Positions 24,101-37,617 of a stretch of DNA of 64,000 bases are shown piece after piece. Source of the DNA: Ephydatia muelleri (Eukaryota; Porifera; Demospongiae; Spongillida; Spongillidae); assembly GCA_013339895.1 (NCBI GenBank), contig JABACO010000001.1:20123171-20187170 (forward strand), read 5' to 3'. The notes beneath the pieces were generated by a model. That model ran no database searches. It worked only from the letters and a program-made list of their open reading frames with translations, and was not told where the DNA came from. The first letter of the stretch is position 1. Every line of letters starts with the position of its first letter. Both the position numbers and the translations under genes were made by a program.

Positions 24101-27100
24101 AGCCACCATAAGAGTCTACCACCAGCAAAATGCACTCCCACCCAAGTTCCTTGCATTTTGGGCCTTTTCTTTATGTACTGCTGCAAAACCCACTGTTGTG
24201 CACTAATACAATGCAAATAAATTAAATTATAATGCAGCTGTTAATGTGTGAAATATAAATATGTGATCGTTTCCTCAAAAAGGGACCTAATGCATACTTT
24301 ATAAAATTGTCATTATACACAATAGAAATGTAATGCTTGCATTAAAATGTATGGCTAATTAAAAATTCAGAGCCTTACAATTCCATGACAGATAACTCAG
24401 ATTCTCAGTGCGTAAAAAGCGGACATTTCAGACTTCTAGAATATGAAATCTTGAATAAACAAACATGGTTTAGGTCTCTTTTCACATAAACGATTCCACT
24501 ATGTTGTCGTCCATTATTATATCTCGTTACCTAATTAGAAAGTATTTGATTTTATCTTTACATCTATTAAAGGTAATCAGATTTTAATAATACAATTTGA
24601 GTTAGCATTTGCCTAACCTCTGCACTGCATATCCATAAACTCATTTAGATTAATAATTCTACTAAGAAATTATATTAATGTTAAACCATTGTCTTCATTT
24701 GCGAACACCCGGTATTATTACTTTCTATACAGTGCACGTGATAAATTCATATTGTTTAAGAATTTATTAAGCTTTCCTATCCAAATACCAGCATCACAAA
24801 GAAAGGCTGGTGTTTGACGTGCTACAATGTAAAATTTAACTTTTTTTTGTGTGAAACCCCACAAATACGTAGAGGCACGCTGTAAATGTATTTGTCATAA
24901 TGATAGAAGAGATGAATTGGATTGATTATGACGTGTATCTGTGATCAGGTGCAGACTTTAGCATGTTAACTCCCACGTGTAAAGTGTGCTAGAAATTGAT
25001 TCCTGCATTGTAGCATTTATTGTGGAGACATATAGTTGTTTGTGTTATGATGTGATGGTTTGAAATTTCAGTGTGTATATTTTTTGAATTCAGGCCTACA
25101 CGTGTGGATTGTTTTATGCAACTTGCTTGTGGATGAAACATTGTGGGTTTGTGTATCTCATAAACTTATTTCCTTCTTTCACCAGGTGGAAAAATATGCG
25201 GGTACCCAGGCTGTGTTAAGGCTTGCTATAAGGATGCAAATAAAGCAATAGCATTTGACTTCTGCGGACAGACTCATGCCAAACAGTACAAGGAGCTCGT
25301 GAATCAAATCTCACGACATGGGCCCTCTGGTAAACTTGTATTTCTAAACAGTTGTTGTCATTTAAAGACAACTGTATAAAGCATGTTCTGTGGAGTAAAC
25401 AGTTGAGTGAGTTGACTGACGATTTGTGCAAATTGGGTAGTGGAGGATACTTTAGCTTGGGAGTACAGATAATATTGCATATAGGTTAAGTGTTCATACT
25501 TAGACTGTTAGCCGAACATTCTGTTATGTCATGTCTTTCCTCTACATGAACCATGAACGATATGGTTTGATCGAGAGAAACTCTGCCTATGAATTTTAGA
25601 AAGTACTGTCCTAGATGTGTCGTAATTATAGACTGTTTTGATAGAGAGGCCAAAAAACCTTCTTGTGCACATAAACATTCTCTATACATAAATATCACAC
25701 CACAAGGGACAGTATGCTTTATTTCTAAAGGCTGGGAAGGAAGGGTAAGTGACAAATATTTAACAGAACAGAGCAGAATTGTAAAAAGCATATACACAAT
25801 TATAGCCTGGAGATACATTTCTAGCAGACAGAGGATTTGTATCAGGGAATCAGTAGGATCATACTGTGCAAACTTACAAGTGCCAGCTTTCACAAGAGGA
25901 AAGCAACAACTCAGTGGTATTGTAGTTGAACAATCAAGACGAATTGCCAACATTCATATTCATGTGGAAAGAATTATTGGTAACATAAGGCAGAAATTTT
26001 CATTGCTAACTTTGCTACCCAGCCCATTGGCATGATGAATATTGATGGACTGAGTGGTGAAACAGTTACAACTCTAGACAGGATAGTTCATGTTGCGTGT
26101 GCACTGATAAACATGTGTGCATCAGTTGTATCCATTGATTAGTATGTCATTTGTGCATGTTCATTGCAGTTATGTTACTGAACATTGTGTCTGTTCATCA
26201 GTTCAGAATTTATCTCTTAGCTATACTTGAAGTCTCGGCAGTACCAAATTTTATATTTTGGTGTCGACTTTAACTTGAGACAGGATAGAGGAAACCATTT
26301 ATACTTGCACTCTAGGTTGTCACAACCAACCATTGTGCCTTCATCTGGACCTTCACAATAGCAAAATGTACAATTATACTTCATCGGTTTCATCATGTGA
26401 TATAACTGGTTTTTCGTTATATTCATCCGTATATTTGATGGTGTAGTAAAATAACCTTCTAATTATTTCTGGTAATATAGCTCTATATAGAAATAATTAG
26501 AAGGTTATTTTACTACACCATCAAATATACGGATGAATATAATGAAAAACCAGTTATATCACATGATGAAACTGATGAAGTAATTGTACATTTTGCTATA
26601 GATTTGGTCTCTAGTTGTTCCCCTTCAAAAGTTGCTTTCTGAGTTCATTGTATTAAAACTTCCCTTGTCCCCTTCAAAGTTCATTGCCTTTACTCCTAGG
26701 AGCATATACAGCTGGTAGGGTAAAGATATGGATTGTCTGAATGTGTTGGTTTTAATTTGCTTGTATGATTATAAGTTAGTTAACTGATTTGGGACAATTG
26801 TAATGCTCAGATATTTTTATGAAGCCCGCCTGAATATATATTACATGTAATACTTACAAAATGCATGTGATTAAATCATACAACACCCAACTAAGCAATT
26901 GAAAGTTTGCTAATTGCAGTATTCAATTTTTGTTTAGGGCCGGGAAGGTTTAGATATCCTGATTGTCCCAAGCCTCGCTATGTTGATGGTAAAACTGGTG
27001 TGGTACGTGACTTCTGTGGGCAGAAACATGCCACTTCGTATAAAGAGCTACAGAGGGGTGGACCTGTTCATAGTAGTACTCATCAAGCAACAAGGGCTGG

Positions 27101-28193
27101 TAATAGTACATGTAAGTGGCTGGGAGGTGAAATAGTGCGATTCTTATACCCCAATCTACTTGTTTCCATAGCAGCTGGAACAATTCAAAATGTCACTGGT
27201 CCAATATGCTTCTACAACAGCAATGAGAAATACTACGAATTCACAAATTTTTATGAGCGCCCTATTTTAATTGATGATAGGAATTGGAATACGTCAGAAC
27301 ACTATTTTCAGGCACAGAAATTTGTTGGCACACCATATTTTGAAAGAATTCGTCACATGCAGCGACTACAAGATGCCTTTGATTTCTCAAGAGATCCCGC
27401 TGTCTCGCGATGGTTGCGGAGTGATTGGGAGAAAGTCAAACTGGACGTGATGTACAAGGCTCTTCTGGCCAAATTCTCCCAACACAAAGACCTTAAGGAT
27501 CTTCTACTGCAAACACGAAACAGAGAACTGATTGAACATACATCCATTGATAGCTATTGGGGAGATGGAGGAGACGGTCGTGGTCAGAACAATCTTGGAA
27601 AACTCCTGATGCGTGTTCGAGAGCTTCTTAGGCCACAAGGGCACACTACCTCTGTTGCTGCAGATGGAGAGGATGCAGAAATGTGTACCACCTATGTGCC
27701 AGATCTTATTCACTTGACTAACACTATAAGTCAAGTTATGGTCACGGGTAATGAAGGGGGAAATAAGGCCAGCTCTGTTGCTTTAGATGGAGATTATCTT
27801 GGAGATGGAGGTGGCCCTGGTTATATTAGAGAGAGTAGTGGCAATGGTTGTAGTGGAATATGTGCCTCTAATGATAACAATGAGGGTAATGACCCTAGTT
27901 ACAAGGATGATGATAGCTGGCTGGACTCTGAGTTGGTCTGGAGTGAGTCTAAAGAACAATTGTTACAATACCGTGCTGAAGATTGCATCGATAGCCCAGA
28001 TCTGGATGAAGCAGCTAAGGATAAAGATGCAAGTTCCATGGATGTGGATATCCTACCTCCAGCTTCAGTCGGAGATGAGAACAGTGTTTCTTTTGTAGCT
28101 GGTCAGAAGTCTGCACTCTCTGAAATGCCAACTTGTCACAAAACAGAGAATAGTGAACAATCCATGGAGTTAGAATATTATGCATGGTGTTAA
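21138..28193 (+). CDS. Three-module Cys-rich NADAR protein
   Basis: Exons 21138-21300, 25186-25329, 26938-27111 and 27172-28193 total 1503 nt, or 500 residues; every junction is phase 1. Exon 1 begins MDVRNKVKG and holds a Cys pair set, CAFC...FCSQRC. Exon 2 holds CGYPGC...DFCGQTHAKQY. Exon 3 holds a related module, RYPDCPKPRY...DFCGQKHATSY, in which the first Cys is replaced by Arg. Exon 4 has the NADAR domain (FYNSNEKYYEF, EHYFQAQKFVGTPY, WLRSDWEKVK, EHTSIDSYWGDGGDG, NLGKLLMRVRE), then about 180 acidic residues to TAA at 28191-28193. Intron 3 (27112-27171) is 60 bp with no stop in frame, so it could be retained. Introns 1 (3.9 kb) and 2 (1.6 kb) are full of MITEs and transposase relics. Likely ADP-ribose/NAD N-glycosidase with nucleic-acid or protein-binding modules. 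Confidence 0.85.
23399..23809. mobile_element. 411-bp MITE with about 115-bp inverted repeats
   Basis: The left arm (about 23399-23513) starting CGCCAAATCAGCAATC is the reverse complement of the right arm (about 23697-23809) ending GATTGCTGATTTGGCG, nearly base for base. The middle of about 180 bp is non-coding. It lies in intron 1 of the NADAR gene 21138-28193. No target duplication could be fixed. Confidence 0.85.
24265..24497. mobile_element. Small TIR element (MITE), copy 2
   Basis: Same family as 2529-2753. The left end is GATCGTTTCCTCAAAAAGGG followed by ACCTAATGCA; the right end, reversed, is GGAATCGTTTATGTGAAAAG. Length 233 bp, non-coding, inside NADAR intron 1. Confidence 0.75.
25560..26140 (+). 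pseudogene. DDE transposase relic (DDE_Tnp_4 type)
   Basis: The open stretch 25589-26035 encodes recognisable pieces of a DDE endonuclease found in THAP-linked animal transposons: RKYCPRCVVIIDCF (first acidic region), ITPQGTV.FISKGWEGRVSDKY, then GKQQLSGIVVEQSRRIAN and HVERIIGNIRQK (last acidic region). The middle segment that should carry the second catalytic Asp is scrambled. The C-terminal end (IVHVACALINMC) continues out of frame to about 26140. It sits in intron 2 of the NADAR gene and is not functional. Confidence 0.75.
26217..26430 (-). pseudogene. PHD-finger fragment of a transposon protein
   Basis: The minus-strand frame reads CTFCYCEGPDEGTMVGCDN, then ECKYKWFPLSCLKL and WYCRDF. This is the spacing of a PHD-type zinc finger, although the final Cys pair is incomplete (Phe in place of the second Cys). 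PHD fingers of this sort are common in proteins of animal cut-and-paste elements. No other domain of such a protein is attached, so it is a relic. Its 5' part is copied into the hairpin at 26359-26598. Confidence 0.6.
26359..26598. repeat. Large hairpin, about 110-bp arms
   Basis: Bases 26359-26470 and 26490-26598 are near-perfect reverse complements around a spacer of about 19 nt. The left arm is part of the PHD-like fragment. A transcript of NADAR intron 2 would fold into a long double-stranded stem here. Confidence 0.9.
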
Positions 28194-29290
28194 GACGTAG
28201 ATCAAGTGTAACATAAGCTTTTGTTATGTTGTAATTGGAATTCTCTTGGTGTTTGCAGGTGAATTATTGATCCTTTTGACAAACTGAGCCCTTTGCTATA
28301 GGTTTTACCAGTTGTGCTAAATATTATAAAGACAGCATCTAATTGCACTTGGGCAGAGCAGTGTAACATTATGTCCCTGCCCGGCCATTACTTCTATAGT
28401 TACAAAGTTCTATTTCAAAACACACTGTGTTAATACAGAATGTGAAAGAGGAGCTTTCATGATCTCCATTTTTGATTACCAATATGTAAATGCATAATAT
28501 GAAAACAATGAATTTTTCTTATTGTATGTAAACGATGCATCTCATTGTTTGTGCTGGCCTACGCCTTTAAATAGTGTTTGTTACGCATTTGGCAATTGCT
28601 GAAAATGATACTAGCTTCTGCATGACTTATTACGATACTGCACAATGTCTTAAGAAACACACAATGTGCCCTTGAGCTTTGAACACACATACCTGTGTCT
28701 CTCATATCCTAAAACTAAATCCAGCTTCTCATTAACGTTCAGTATCATTGCCCATTGGCATGATGAATATTGATAGACTGAGTAGCGGAACAGTTACAAT
28801 TCTCTAGACAGGATAGTTCTTGTTGCGTGTGCACTGATACACATGTGTGAATCAGTTGTACTCATTGATTAGTATGCCATTTGTGCATGTTCATTGCAGT
28901 TATATACTGAACATTGTGTCTGTTCATCAGTTCAGAATTCATCTCTTAGCTATACTTGAAGTCTGGGACGGTAATGGGAATTCCATGGCTTCATTTGCAT
29001 GGGATTGAATATGCCAAAAGTAAAAAGAACACATGAATGCCTTCATGTCCCAGCTATGTCCATGCTCTCTGCTGTAATATACACACACATATTAACACCT
29101 CCAGTATCAATTAGGGTATCAACTATCGAAGGAAATGTTATTTAAGTGACAATCCCAAAACAGTGAAAGTCGAAAAGCATATGCACTCTCAAAGCTGGAA
29201 GCCTTTGAGATTGAATATGCTTTGGCTGGAAACCTATGAGAGTGAATATGCTTTCAAATTTCACTTAATGCTGGAAAATGAAAGTAATCC
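28194..29290. other. Intergenic; holds a duplicated transposon end
   Basis: Bases 28745-28965 repeat 26020-26235, the C-terminal coding and 3' flank of the DDE transposase relic, with a few differences. The rest is AT-rich with no recognisable gene. Confidence 0.7.
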
Positions 29291-29309
29291 TGCCACCATT
29301 AGTTTCTGT

Positions 29310-29500
29310 TTTAATTGCTTCTGTAGAAAAAAGCTTTTTCAGATGAAGGTGTGAAAACTGTTTAAGTACTTCAGGTTTGTCTAATTTAATGAAAATAGCA
29401 AGACAGACTGCAGCTGTAGAAAGAAGCTTTTCTCAGATGAAATTTTGAAAACTGTTAATTCAGATTTGTCTAAAATAGCAAGTCAGACTATTAGATACCT
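29310..29500 (+). pseudogene. hAT-like C-terminal transposase relic
   Basis: One frame reads ARQTAAVERSFSQMK followed by KTVNSDLS; the pattern A-x-x-ERSFS is the conserved start of the hAT dimerisation region. A second decayed copy precedes it (FCRKKLFQMK from 29318), so the piece is tandemly duplicated. Too short and broken to act. Confidence 0.45.
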
Positions 29501-29865
29501 ACCTTGATACAATATTAATAGAAAAGGTAGAGGGATCGTTATTGTGTTTACGTACTTTTGATGCATTTAAGAAATATTGCCAAAAGGAAGAAAATTGGTT
29601 TGCCTGCAACAGCAACATCATCAGGCAATGTTGTGTGGGCAGAATAGCCTACCATATTCAGTGTATGAGCTAAGCTTTGCTTGTTCATCAATTCTGGCTA
29701 GCTCTTTCATATTTTGCCACATAGTTTTTGCGCTAGAGACATAGCACCTAGGAATTATGGTGGGGGCCACCAAGGTACTCTAGACTACACCATGACAATG
29801 TAGAAAACAATGCTCAAGAGATGGTCAGCCATTTGGTTGTGCTGTACTGTTCCCCTTGCTTCACA
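29501..29865. other. Intergenic, nothing recognised
   Basis: No reading frame, RNA or repeat that I can support. Confidence 0.4.
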
Positions 29866-30130
29866 TCACGCTTCCCTCCTTCCTGTCACTGTCCCCTCCT
29901 TCCTGTCACTGTGCCCTCCTCCCGATTACTGTCCCCTCCTCCCCATCACTGTTCCCTCCTCCCCATCACTGTTCCCTCCTCCCCATCACTGTCCCCTCCT
30001 TCCCATCACTGTCCCCTCCGTCCTCTCCTTCCCATCACTGTCCCCTCCTCCCCATCACTGTCCCCTCCTCCCCATCACTGTCCCCTCCTTCCCATCACTG
30101 TCCCCTCCTCCCCATCACTGTCCCCTCATC
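29866..30130. repeat. 20-bp C/T-rich minisatellite
   Basis: About 13 units of CTCCTCCCCATCACTGTCCC, with T/C changes. Ser/Pro-rich frames here come from the repeat. Confidence 0.92.
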
Positions 30131-31232
30131 ACATCATGTTATCATGGCAGATTGTTTTTCTCCTACTCTCAAGGTATTCCCTCCTCCCCCCAATCTGGTC
30201 AGTTAAAAAGAACTCCTCTTGAGTGTTAGTGAAGTGTACAGACCCAAGTGGTCTGCCAGCAGTTCAGGTTCCAGGCTAAGTGGGGCCCACCTGGTATGGG
30301 CCAGGGATTGGACCCACCTTGATGGACAATGTGGCATGGACTGCCAGCCACCCTCCAGGTGACAAACTCAAAATGGAAAGCTTTGTGTGGTCATTTAATG
30401 CCTACTGAATATGTAGACTATGTGACATTTGTATTTGGCTATGTACATGTTTGGTGTTGTCACAAGTTTGTATGTTTATGTATCAAATGTGTTGTAGAAG
30501 GCCACAGAGCTGGTACTTGTACATGTATGAGATGTAACTCAGGTCTTTGTGGTTTCATTTGTACCACCTATTTAATTAGGAGGGTTATTAGTTGTGGGTT
30601 TTATGTAAACTTTTCCCATCCCTGAGAGAGATTGTTCCTGACAACTGGAATAGTTGGCATGGACCCACTTATTGTGATGGGAAGGAGGGGACAGTGTACA
30701 CCTTTGTCGTTGTGTATGTGTATGTGAGTCATGATCACCAGCCTTCATACCATTGATCTGTGAACAGATCTGCATCATGGCATTCTTTTTTGTGTTATGA
30801 ACAGTGCTAACTAGAAAGACAGGCACATGTACATGTCACATGTATGTAATCTATATACAACCACACATCAATGTTAAAAGTAGCACTTGTATTGTTTCTT
30901 CAGCTCTGTGTCTGGGGGTGGTGTATATGTGTATTCATGTGTATAGATAGCACTTTACTAGCTGTTGAAGTGATAGTGCATAACCTACACATGACGTGAC
31001 CTGAGAAAACGAGGAACCATCATCTAGTGTTACTGCTACATGAGTGTACAAAGTATTTACATTGCACTGTGGGATAATGAGTCAGTGGAACTACTAAAGT
31101 GCATGTGGGTGATATAATTATTTGAATTGTATACAAAAAGGATAGCAAACTTAGTGATGTCAAAGAGATGGAAACAGAATTGGCATGGATACATGAACTC
31201 GAAACAGTGGGAAGGCTATAGATGAGCCATCG
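30131..31232. other. Intergenic, nothing recognised
   Basis: Unique sequence, mildly GT-rich. I see no exon-like structure or repeat of note. Confidence 0.4.
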
Positions 31233-33050
<1,818 letters not shown>

Positions 33051-33239
33051 CTTATGAAAGTATGCTACATTGAAAAGGCATTACACCAAGCACAATGATG
33101 AATACTGGCTCCATGGAGGCATTCAGACTGTAAGAAGATCTTGGAGGAATACAACACAACCAGATACCTGCACCACTCCTCCCTCATCCTCATCATCTAG
33201 CACCACCTCTCCTTCCTCCTCCACATGCACGCATACATA

Positions 33240-33405
33240 ATGCGTTTGTACTGTTGTCTCATAAACTAGATATTTAATGGGTCCTTCACATCATTTCTGA
33301 TTGTCAGATAACATTGCTTAATGTATTGTGTGCGTTTGTACTGTCATCTCATAAATTAGATATTTAATGGGTCCTTCACATCATTTCTGATTGACATTGC
33401 TTAGC
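33240..33405. repeat. Tandem duplication, about 90-bp unit
   Basis: Two adjacent copies starting TGCGTTTGTACTGT and running through TAGATATTTAATGGGTCC and CACATCATTTCTGATTG. They differ at a handful of bases and by a short deletion. Confidence 0.9.
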
Positions 33406-35496
33406 ATTTGGGAAGGATCCCCAGATCCACAGTGTAGTTACACAAGTAAAAATATTCTCTATGAGAAACTTGGTGGGATATAGAACTTAAAGGCAAAGGT
33501 GGTGTAAAAAAGGAAGGGAACAAGGGTAGTATGAACACATGAATAACGTAATGTCTTACAATGTGTGCTACACTCTAAATATACGACTACTTCGTTTTTC
33601 TTATCATTAACCCTTTTCCCCTTGCTTTTGATATCACTATTGCCTCATAGTTATACTATTGGCCAAAGATAGTCGACCCTAATCGTATGCACATTAGGGC
33701 ATTTCTAACAATACAGATACACAGCTGATCCCTATAAGCTCCCACAAGAAGTACCAGTACCTGTATATACATGCAGTCCCGTGATTGCATAATGCACGCC
33801 CACATCACACCACGTACAAATGTAGTAAGAGTAGGTAGCTTTGTGTACATGTATGACACACCTTTGAGTGGCCTTAACTTTTCGCTGAATGAGCATGTTC
33901 AGGACTCTGACAATATCGTTGTCTTTTAGCAGCCCGTTCCTTTTGAGGCTCTGGTTTGTAGCTTGCTTTAGGGTGATGCTGACCACCAACTTGATGTACC
34001 CAGACCCTCGTATATCTCCCTACGTAGCGTATACACCGGTAGTGCAAGAAAGTTTGGCGGCCAAGTTTTTGAGTGACCCCAGAACTGCAACAGAATGGAT
34101 AAAACAGATTAGGGACGCCACAGAACAAAACATGGGTTAGGGTTATGAACTATTAGCGACAAGGTGCAGGTGGAAGGTGGTTAACGACCCCGATGGACGT
34201 ATCTAAGTTAACTTATACTAGTACTATACCCAAATGAACGAAAGCCACCTATATGATTCCAGCAATTATTATTCTAACAACTATTAGGAAAACCATAAAT
34301 ATCTATGGGAAAACAACCTTTCTCGACTTTAGTCGGAGTAGGCCAATATGATCCTTGTGTAATGAAATCTAAAAGGAGCGCACCATCAAGAGAAGAACTG
34401 TTCACACGCCAGTAGATAGTAGGAACGTCAGTTGAGTCAGGACGCATGCACATACGATATCCGGCCGTAACAATAACATAGTTAAATAACAGTTCTGGAA
34501 GGATAAATGGCAGGGGCACGAGTTACAATCTAACGCTATCCTGACGCGCATGCGTATAGTTAGATCACTAAAATCGACGATAGCCTTAGTTGGGCAGGAT
34601 TTATGTAAAAGCAATGGCCTCACCTAACTTCCCTACAATACAGACGTACAATTAATTAAAAGGCGAAAACAATAATAAAATTAATTAGCTGTTTTAATAA
34701 CGTGATAAAACTGTCTGATGAGTTTAACGGTGAAATCAGAATTTTTTAATCCCAATTCTAAGCCGATTTATGCACTGATGTCCACAATTTCTGGACATGG
34801 AGCAACGAGTGATATACTAAACACTGAATGCAACGACGCTGGGTAATTACCTTCTTTAATATAGCGTTCAACGCTTTATACAGGTAAACGTCGTCACCTT
34901 TAGGGTTCACCGGGGATCAGTGATGAAATTTGCAGGCGGTGCTAGGAGGGATAGCTGTGCGATTTTCGACAAAATAATACAATAGGTTCTGCGTCCATGT
35001 CAAATCACTTCAGGCATCAACGACCAGCTGCTACATGTAATATGCATTCAGGGCCTTGCTTTCACACCTTATGCACGCATGCGTATCTGTTCCGTTAAAT
35101 TAAGAGTCACGGAATATTCCGTGACGTTCCGTTCCGTTCCGTTTTAGTAAGGCCCAATTTTGAATTTTGAGGACTGAAAAAGTGGGAGATTCTGCATGGC
35201 CTGAAAGAGAAAAAGAAGCGCCTATAATAATTATGCATAGTGGCAGTGAATCAGCAACAGTAGCGAGTACAGCAGTACTGGTATGAACCAGCGTCGACCA
35301 CACTGAATGCTGGGCGGCAAGAACTTCTGTTTCTACCCTCAAATGAGGCAGCACCCCCGGGAAGAATGGAGTACGAGTACGGAATTTTAAAAAAGAAGAC
35401 TACCCATGATAGCTGCGCTCGAGCTCGTTGTCCTTCCTGCATGCCATCTTCTTATGACGAAGCGTATCGGGTTGTATTCACGACAACCATGCAGGC
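33406..35496. other. Intergenic, unresolved
   Basis: Several modest frames on both strands (for example minus 33860-33990, and minus 34274-34519) have some protein-like composition, but none has a domain I recognise or a consistent exon structure. No repeat element with clear ends was found. Confidence 0.35.
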
Positions 35497-36807
35497 TTGA
35501 TACCGAAGGATAATCAAGTGCCCAAGGAACAAATAGCCGATACTTTCGAGTGCAGTGCAGTAGTCCAATTGGAAGGAGGGGGAGAAAGCGAATATCCCGA
35601 TGTGCAGTTGTGTCCTAATTGCTGCAGCAAAGACCAGCCTGTAGTAGCCGTCACTGCACAACCAGCAATCAAGATCAAGAGGTTAGCCTCATGTCCCTCC
35701 AGACTTGTGACAACTGTGGATTTCATGCCATGCAATTACATTTGCAAGTGCATCTACTGTTCAATTGCAAAGCATGCAAAGACTTGGCAACATGTAGCCA
35801 ATCCAACTGCAGACAACTTTCCCATTTTATCCTGAAACTGCAGATGAAGTTAATATTAATAAGAAGCTGTCTGAGGTGAAAAAAAAAAAGAATGATGACA
35901 AAATGCTAACAACTTCAGCAACCTATAACAGCTGATGTGGCTGTACCTCTCAATCATATCATGAATTAGGCTGATGGTGCCATGGTAATTGCAGAACTAG
36001 AGGAACAGTTACCAGGAACATTAGACCGGTGGGGAGCGTCTGATCAGATACAGCAGCAAGTTAGGGAAGAGTTGAATTGTAGGCGCCAAGGCCATTGGCA
36101 TGTTCCATGTCCAACTACATATTCTTAATTGTGCTGGACCACAGCTAGAGTCTCTTAAGCATGCAGACCATAGGGTTCATTGGAAATAAGCAGGGACTGA
36201 TTCAGAGAGCAATGGTTGTTCGAAATATCCTGCCAGAACAACCGGAAGCTCTCCAGCAGGCAGCTGTGATAAATGCCAATCCTGGAGCCCCACCACCACC
36301 ATCACCCAATGCTGTTCAAGCACAACAACTCAACACAAGTGTTAATCACACTGCAGCAACCATTGGATGTAGTACCTGTCTCAGGACCAGACATAGAGCA
36401 TATGAAGGAGGTTGTAATAGAACTCAAAGCTGATTTGAAAGAAAGAGGAATTGAGGCCTATAGCAAAATAAAGCCAGGGGAAGCTGACCACATTCCAGTA
36501 GATAAGACAAATGGAAGCAGAATTAAGAAGGCCACCTGTGACAATGAAAAAGTCCTTTCCCATGTTTTCAGTGTATTAGTAAACCCATCAGAAAATGATA
36601 AACAGGGACTTTCTTCCTTTTCTCAAGACTGCCTGCAAAGACATCGAAAATGGTAGTCCTTTAAGTACACAAATCCGAGTGCACATGGTGAATTTAGCAT
36701 TGGAACTAGTGGCTACAGGCCGAATGAGAAAAGCTGAGCTGTTGATGATGATGATTTGTCCCAACCATGTTGAAATGCCTGTGTTTGGATTTCTTGATGA
36801 TGACTAG
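35497..36807 (+). pseudogene. Degenerate coding region, unrecognised
   Basis: Protein-like stretches run through changing frames: CPNCCSKDQPVVAVTAQP, then TCDNCGFHAMQLHLQ...CKACKD in another frame, then ILPEQPEALQQAA, GPDIEHMKEVVIELKADL and KPGEADHIPVDKTNGS. The order and composition suggest one decayed gene with several frameshifts, with Cys-pair motifs in its first half. I do not recognise the family, and the nearby minus-strand SAP-like frames may belong to the same former element. Confidence 0.35.
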
Positions 36808-37617
36808 CTAATAAACCATGGATAAATTACTAACCTTTAATTGACAACCGTTTATATTCGTAAAACCTTGCGTGTACTTGTACATGTATATGCAAATCTC
36901 AATGATGATCATTTCTTGTAATGATTCTGAGAACCTATCGCTGACCCTTATATAGTTCAAAGGTGTGACCCTAGCTCAACACAGAAATGCGCTTTGGCCA
37001 TGTATCCTGTGACATCTTGTGGAGTAACACAGTCAAATGCTGACTCCATGGCCTAAATTGATGTTGCAGACGTGATATTGATAGTTCAGCAGTTCAATTC
37101 ATCAAGGCAGCTGGTCACTACGTTGTCTTTTGCCCCATACATTTCCCTGACTTTGGAGGAGCTAGTGGAATGGTGTTTTTAAATTTTGGATCTATTCAAG
37201 CCCGTCCCCATCAAGGCTATCCATGGTGATAACGCGGGTTCCAGTCCCTTGGATTGCAGGTAGCTGCACAAAAACTGTAAACTTATCCCCAGTAGTCCCT
37301 TTCTCATATAGCATTCTGCTGGTAACACCTTTGACAGAGTCCACAGCAATTACAGCAGTTAGGCAGCAGTCACTGCGCTTAGATGGCCCGCTATCTCAGC
37401 AAGGTGTACGTATAATTAGCATCTCCGCGGCATCAGCATGCACTGTTTTAGAATGTACATGTACGGAGTATGCACAGCACATGCTCAATCACATACACAA
37501 TACCTGGGACAGGAGTTTCTTGAGTGACTGGCTTTCCCGATCCTGTTCCTGTACTTGTATACGCCCAAAATAAGTATGCATAATAAAATCAGTATCAGTC
37601 TGTATCCATGTGTTGCC
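36808..37617. other. Intergenic, nothing recognised
   Basis: No gene or repeat that I can support. A short open frame at 37223-37573 has no recognisable character. Confidence 0.35.
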
